Shown here: positions 61,204 through 64,000 of the stretch, in pieces
How positions within the stretch are numbered: position 1 is the first letter of the stretch
Layout: the number at the start of each line of letters is the position of its first letter
DNA from: DATATB01 sp036268995
GTDB lineage: Bacteria > Planctomycetota > Planctomycetia > Pirellulales > PNKZ01
Assembly: GCA_036268995.1 (NCBI GenBank)
Contig: DATATB010000095.1
Location: forward strand, 5,876-69,875
Direction of reading: 5' to 3'
DNA length: 64,000 nucleotides
Translations under genes and position numbers: made by a program
The notes under the pieces: model-generated
Seen by the model: the letters and a program-made list of their open reading frames with translations, nothing else
Database searches by the model: none
Told to the model about the DNA's origin: nothing

Positions 61204-63735
61204 TTACTCTCGTGTTACAAACTCGTCCAAGTTCAACATCACACGCGCGAGCGCGGTCCAGGCCGCGGCTTCGGCAGGGTTGGTCTTTGCCGGCCGATGC
61301 TCTGGGGCGGCCAGCGCGGCGTCCTTGGCATTGGCGGCGAAGGCTGCGCGCTGCCGCTCGAGAAACGTGGTTAATCGCGCTTGCTCGGCGCTGCTGGGGT
61401 TGCGGGCCAGGCACAGTTGAGCAGCTAATTCGATCCGCGCGCGGTCGTCGCCGGCCTCGGCCATCAGCCGCGCGGCCAACGCTTGGGCGGCTTCGAACAA
61501 CCCGCGGTCGTTGGCCAGCGTGAGCGCTTGCAGTGGCGTGTTCGAGCGGACGCGGCGCGTGCAGGCGACCGTGGCATCCGGGGCGTCGAACGTCGTGAGC
61601 AGCGGATAGGTGCTGCTGCGCCAGAGGAAGGTGTACATCGTCCGCCGGTAGCGGTCCGGGCCGGTGTTTTCCTTCCAGAACTTTTTCTGCTGCGTGAAGC
61701 GATAAATGCCTTCCGGCTGCGGCGGATAGACGCCGGGCCCGCCCAGCGTGCGATCGAGCAGCCCCGAGGCAGCCAACGCCGAGTCGCGAATGATTTCGGC
61801 GTCGAGCCGGATGCGGTTTTGCCGCCCGAGCAGCTTGTTGTACGGATCCTTAGCGGCCAGGTCGCCGCGGCCGGTCGAAGCCTGCCGATACGTTGCACTG
61901 CTGACGATCATCCGGTGCAGGGCCTTTAAACTCCAGCCATGCTCGACAAACTGGCCGGCCAGCCAATCGAGCAGCTCGGGATGCGTGGGCCGCTCGCCCT
62001 GCGTGCCGAAATCGTTTTCGGTCGCCACCAGCCCCTGGCCGAAATACTGCTGCCAAATGCGATTGACCGTCACGCGCGGCGTGAGCGGCTGCTTGTCGCC
62101 CACCAGCCAGCGGGCAAAGTCCAGCCGGTTGGCCTGCTTGCCGGAAGCCTTCAGCGGCGGCAAGACGGCCGGCACGCCCGGCGAGACGCGGGCGCCGGGG
62201 TGCAGAAAATCGCCCCGCAGGTGCACAAAGGTCGGCCGCGGCTGCGCCCGTTCGTGCATGACGAGTGTGGTGGTCACGGCCGAAGCGAGCTGTTTTTTTC
62301 GCTGCTTCAGCTCGCCCAGGCTCTCCATGATCGTCACGTATTCTTTGTCGTGCTTGCGATATTCATCGAGCAACTGCTTTTTCTGGGCCTTCGAGCGTTT
62401 GGCCGGCGCCACGGCCAGCGCTTCGCGCAGCGGCGCGAGCACGGCCAGCACGTCGGGGGTCTTGCCACCGGCCGCAAGTTCGTCGAGTTGCTGGCCGATC
62501 GTCATTTCCCATTCAGCCTGCCGGCCCGGCAGCTCGGCCTCGACCGTGGCTACCCGCGTCTGCACCAGTTCGATTTCCGCGTCAATCGCCGGTTGCTCGC
62601 GGGCTTGCTGATCGGTGGGCAGCGACAACGACGGCTCGTCGGCATTATTGAAGACCGCAAAGAGCTGATAGAACTCGCGCTGCGAAATCGGGTCGTACTT
62701 GTGATCGTGGCAGCGGGCGCAGCCCACCGTGAGACCCAGCCACACCGAGCCGGTCGTGCTCACGCGATCGACCACGGCTTCGACGCGAAACTGCTCGGGG
62801 TCGGTTCCGCCCTCTTCGTTGCGCATGGTATTGCGATGAAAGCCGGTGGCCACCAGTTGATCGGTGGTCGGCTTGGCCAGCAGATCGCCGGCCAGTTGTT
62901 CGACCGTGAACTGATCGAAGGGCATGTCGCGATTGAGCGCGGCGATGACCCAGTCGCGATATTTCCAGATCGAGCGGGCACCGTCGATCGTGTAGCCGTT
63001 GCTGTCGGCATAGCGGGCCAGGTCGAGCCAATGCCGTGCCCAGCGCTCGCCATAAGCCGGCGAAGCCAACAGCCGATCGACCAGCCGATCGTAAGCGTCC
63101 GGCCGCTTGTCGTTCAAAAACTCGGCCAGTTCAGCGGGCGAAGGCGGCAGGCCGATCAGATCCAAATACACCCGCCGCGCTAGCATTGCCGGCTCAGCCT
63201 CGGGCGAAGGAGTCAGTCCCTCGCGCTCGAGCCGCGAGATGATAAATGCATCGATCGGCGTGCGCACCGCCTGCGCATGCTTGACCTTGGGCGGCGGCCC
63301 ATGCGCCAGCGGTTGGAACGACCAGTGCGAGCTCTGCACCGCAGGGCGAGCTGGCTCGACCGCTTCGCGTGGTCCGGGGGCACCTTGGTCGATCCATGTT
63401 TTCAGCAGTGCAATGGTCTCGGCCGGCAAGCGCGGGCCTTCGGGCGGCATGGGGCTGGCATTGTCGCCGCCAGTCACGGCTTCGATCAGCAGGCTTTCGC
63501 CGCTCTTGCCCGGCACGATGGATGGCCCGCTATTGCCGCCGGCTAGTGCGCCGGCAATCGAGTCCAGCCGTAAATCGCTTTTGGCTTTATCGGCCCCATG
63601 ACAGCCAAAACAGTGCTCGGCCAGGATTGGCCGAATCTGCGAAGCGTAGTCCACCTTGCCGGCCGCCGCCGCGATCGCCCCGCTGCCGGGCAGCATCCAC
63701 AGGGCCACGAGCGACAGCCGTAGAAATCGGTGCAT
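61204..63735 (-). CDS. PSC1/DUF1549/DUF1553 multidomain protein with cytochrome-like CxxCH
   Basis: An 843-residue exported protein. Signal peptide 1-26; CFGCHG near residue 42-47 is a heme-type CxxCH motif of the planctomycete cytochrome C domain. DUF1549 follows at about 150-350 with RVYLDLIGLPPSPAELAEFLND and WARHWLDLARYADSNGY, and includes CARCHDHKYDPI, a second CxxCH. A long coiled region of about 380-480 leads to DUF1553 (about 520-780) with RLDFARWLVGDKQPLTPRVTVNRIWQQYFGQGLV. Such proteins pair with DUF1501 proteins and are thought to degrade complex substrates. The in-frame TTG 12 bases upstream is less likely than ATG 63735. Confidence 0.9.
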   Translation of the reverse strand: MHRFLRLSLVALWMLPGSGAIAAAAGKVDYASQIRPILAEHCFGCHGADKAKSDLRLDSIAGALAGGNSGPSIVPGKSGESLLIEAVTGGDNASPMPPEGPRLPAETIALLKTWIDQGAPGPREAVEPARPAVQSSHWSFQPLAHGPPPKVKHAQAVRTPIDAFIISRLEREGLTPSPEAEPAMLARRVYLDLIGLPPSPAELAEFLNDKRPDAYDRLVDRLLASPAYGERWARHWLDLARYADSNGYTIDGARSIWKYRDWVIAALNRDMPFDQFTVEQLAGDLLAKPTTDQLVATGFHRNTMRNEEGGTDPEQFRVEAVVDRVSTTGSVWLGLTVGCARCHDHKYDPISQREFYQLFAVFNNADEPSLSLPTDQQAREQPAIDAEIELVQTRVATVEAELPGRQAEWEMTIGQQLDELAAGGKTPDVLAVLAPLREALAVAPAKRSKAQKKQLLDEYRKHDKEYVTIMESLGELKQRKKQLASAVTTTLVMHERAQPRPTFVHLRGDFLHPGARVSPGVPAVLPPLKASGKQANRLDFARWLVGDKQPLTPRVTVNRIWQQYFGQGLVATENDFGTQGERPTHPELLDWLAGQFVEHGWSLKALHRMIVSSATYRQASTGRGDLAAKDPYNKLLGRQNRIRLDAEIIRDSALAASGLLDRTLGGPGVYPPQPEGIYRFTQQKKFWKENTGPDRYRRTMYTFLWRSSTYPLLTTFDAPDATVACTRRVRSNTPLQALTLANDRGLFEAAQALAARLMAEAGDDRARIELAAQLCLARNPSSAEQARLTTFLERQRAAFAANAKDAALAAPEHRPAKTNPAEAAAWTALARVMLNLDEFVTRE

Positions 63736-63951
63736 GGCTGCTGACAATCGGTGGGCGGGAAGAAGGCTGAGGCGGGCAAACGGCGGCTGCTTGCAGCACC
63801 TCCGATCTTACGCGGTTTTTGCCCTTTCAGCAAGAAACTATCGGCGCGTCGACGCTGCAGTGAGAGCGTCTCGATTGTGGGTGGAAAATCGGCGGCTTGG
63901 TAAGCTGTTGGGAGGGGTTTGCCTATTTTCCGCTTACAGGAGGACGGAGCG

Positions 63952-64000
63952 ATGGGACGGCTGGGCTTCGCGCTGGAGGATTTGAACGAGGACGAGCGGC
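63952..64000 (+). CDS. Start of an unidentified gene, cut by the window edge
   Basis: ATG 63952 is preceded by AGGAGGACGGAGCG, an excellent Shine-Dalgarno. The 16 visible codons read MGRLGFALEDLNEDER. The gene runs past the window; too little is visible for a family call. It is divergent from the DUF1549/DUF1553 gene. Confidence 0.5.
   Translation, partial: MGRLGFALEDLNEDER

Overview
The window is GC-rich bacterial chromosome and looks like a member of the Planctomycetota, most plausibly of the Pirellulales type. The evidence is the gene content: four complete DUF1501 proteins plus a remnant of a fifth, a DUF1549/DUF1553 protein with CxxCH motifs, a formylglycine sulfatase, three Gfo/Idh/MocA oxidoreductases, PQQ-type and WD40 propellers, a DUF1571 protein and a DUF11-repeat protein. 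A Kdo-hydroxylase-like enzyme suggests a lipid A/Kdo outer membrane. No rRNA, tRNA, CRISPR array, phage or transposase was recognised.

Layout. 1-9.6 kb: Gfo/Idh fragment, MgtC, the minus-strand operon larB-nnrD-DUF2721, an SLC13 carrier, pyrophosphatase, csrA, a zinc-ribbon protein, a 31-aa lysine-rich protein not found by ordinary ORF cut-offs, and an Mrp/ApbC ATPase with a small receiver-like partner. 9.8-19 kb: secreted planctomycete proteins (PQQ propeller, HEAT, three DUF1501, amidohydrolase, Gfo/Idh). 19-35 kb: a 56-aa Flp pilin, rarA, Kdo hydroxylase, sulfatase, guaB with an overlapping secreted protein, FmdB-type zinc ribbon, nnrE, a Gly/Tyr-rich exported protein, a 2-hydroxyacid dehydrogenase, a Ser/Thr kinase, a membrane protein, a DUF11-repeat protein and RNase D. 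35.3-50.6 kb: a complete 14-gene respiratory complex I operon in the order nuoA to nuoN, preceded by a perfect TGTGA-N6-TCACA palindrome and followed by a UbiD-family decarboxylase. 52.5-64 kb: DUF1571, WD40, Gfo/Idh, TPR, a rearranged patch (small orphan gene, DUF1501 3' remnant, VOC gene), then a DUF1549/DUF1553 plus DUF1501 pair.

The most interesting structure is a class of period-7 repeat arrays. Between nuoF and nuoG a 441-bp element is bounded by (GTGAAAA)4 and its inverse (TTTTCAC)4. The whole interior is one gene for a four-helix-bundle protein of the 23S rRNA intervening-sequence (S23/Avd-like) family. An ORF-less version of the same inverted heptamer array lies at the end of nuoN and supplies the nuoN stop codon. 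Four further period-7 arrays with a different heptamer (GTCCGTT/GTCAGTT/GTCCGTG type) lie at 3' ends of other genes. Because 7 is not a multiple of 3, a stop triplet in the unit appears in every frame. The layout resembles rRNA intervening sequences (inverted ends plus an S23 gene), but here it sits in an mRNA operon.

Several other unrelated palindromic repeat families fill intergenic spaces, two of them in two copies. Functions are from reading motifs by eye; start codons were chosen from Shine-Dalgarno spacing and family length and are noted when uncertain.
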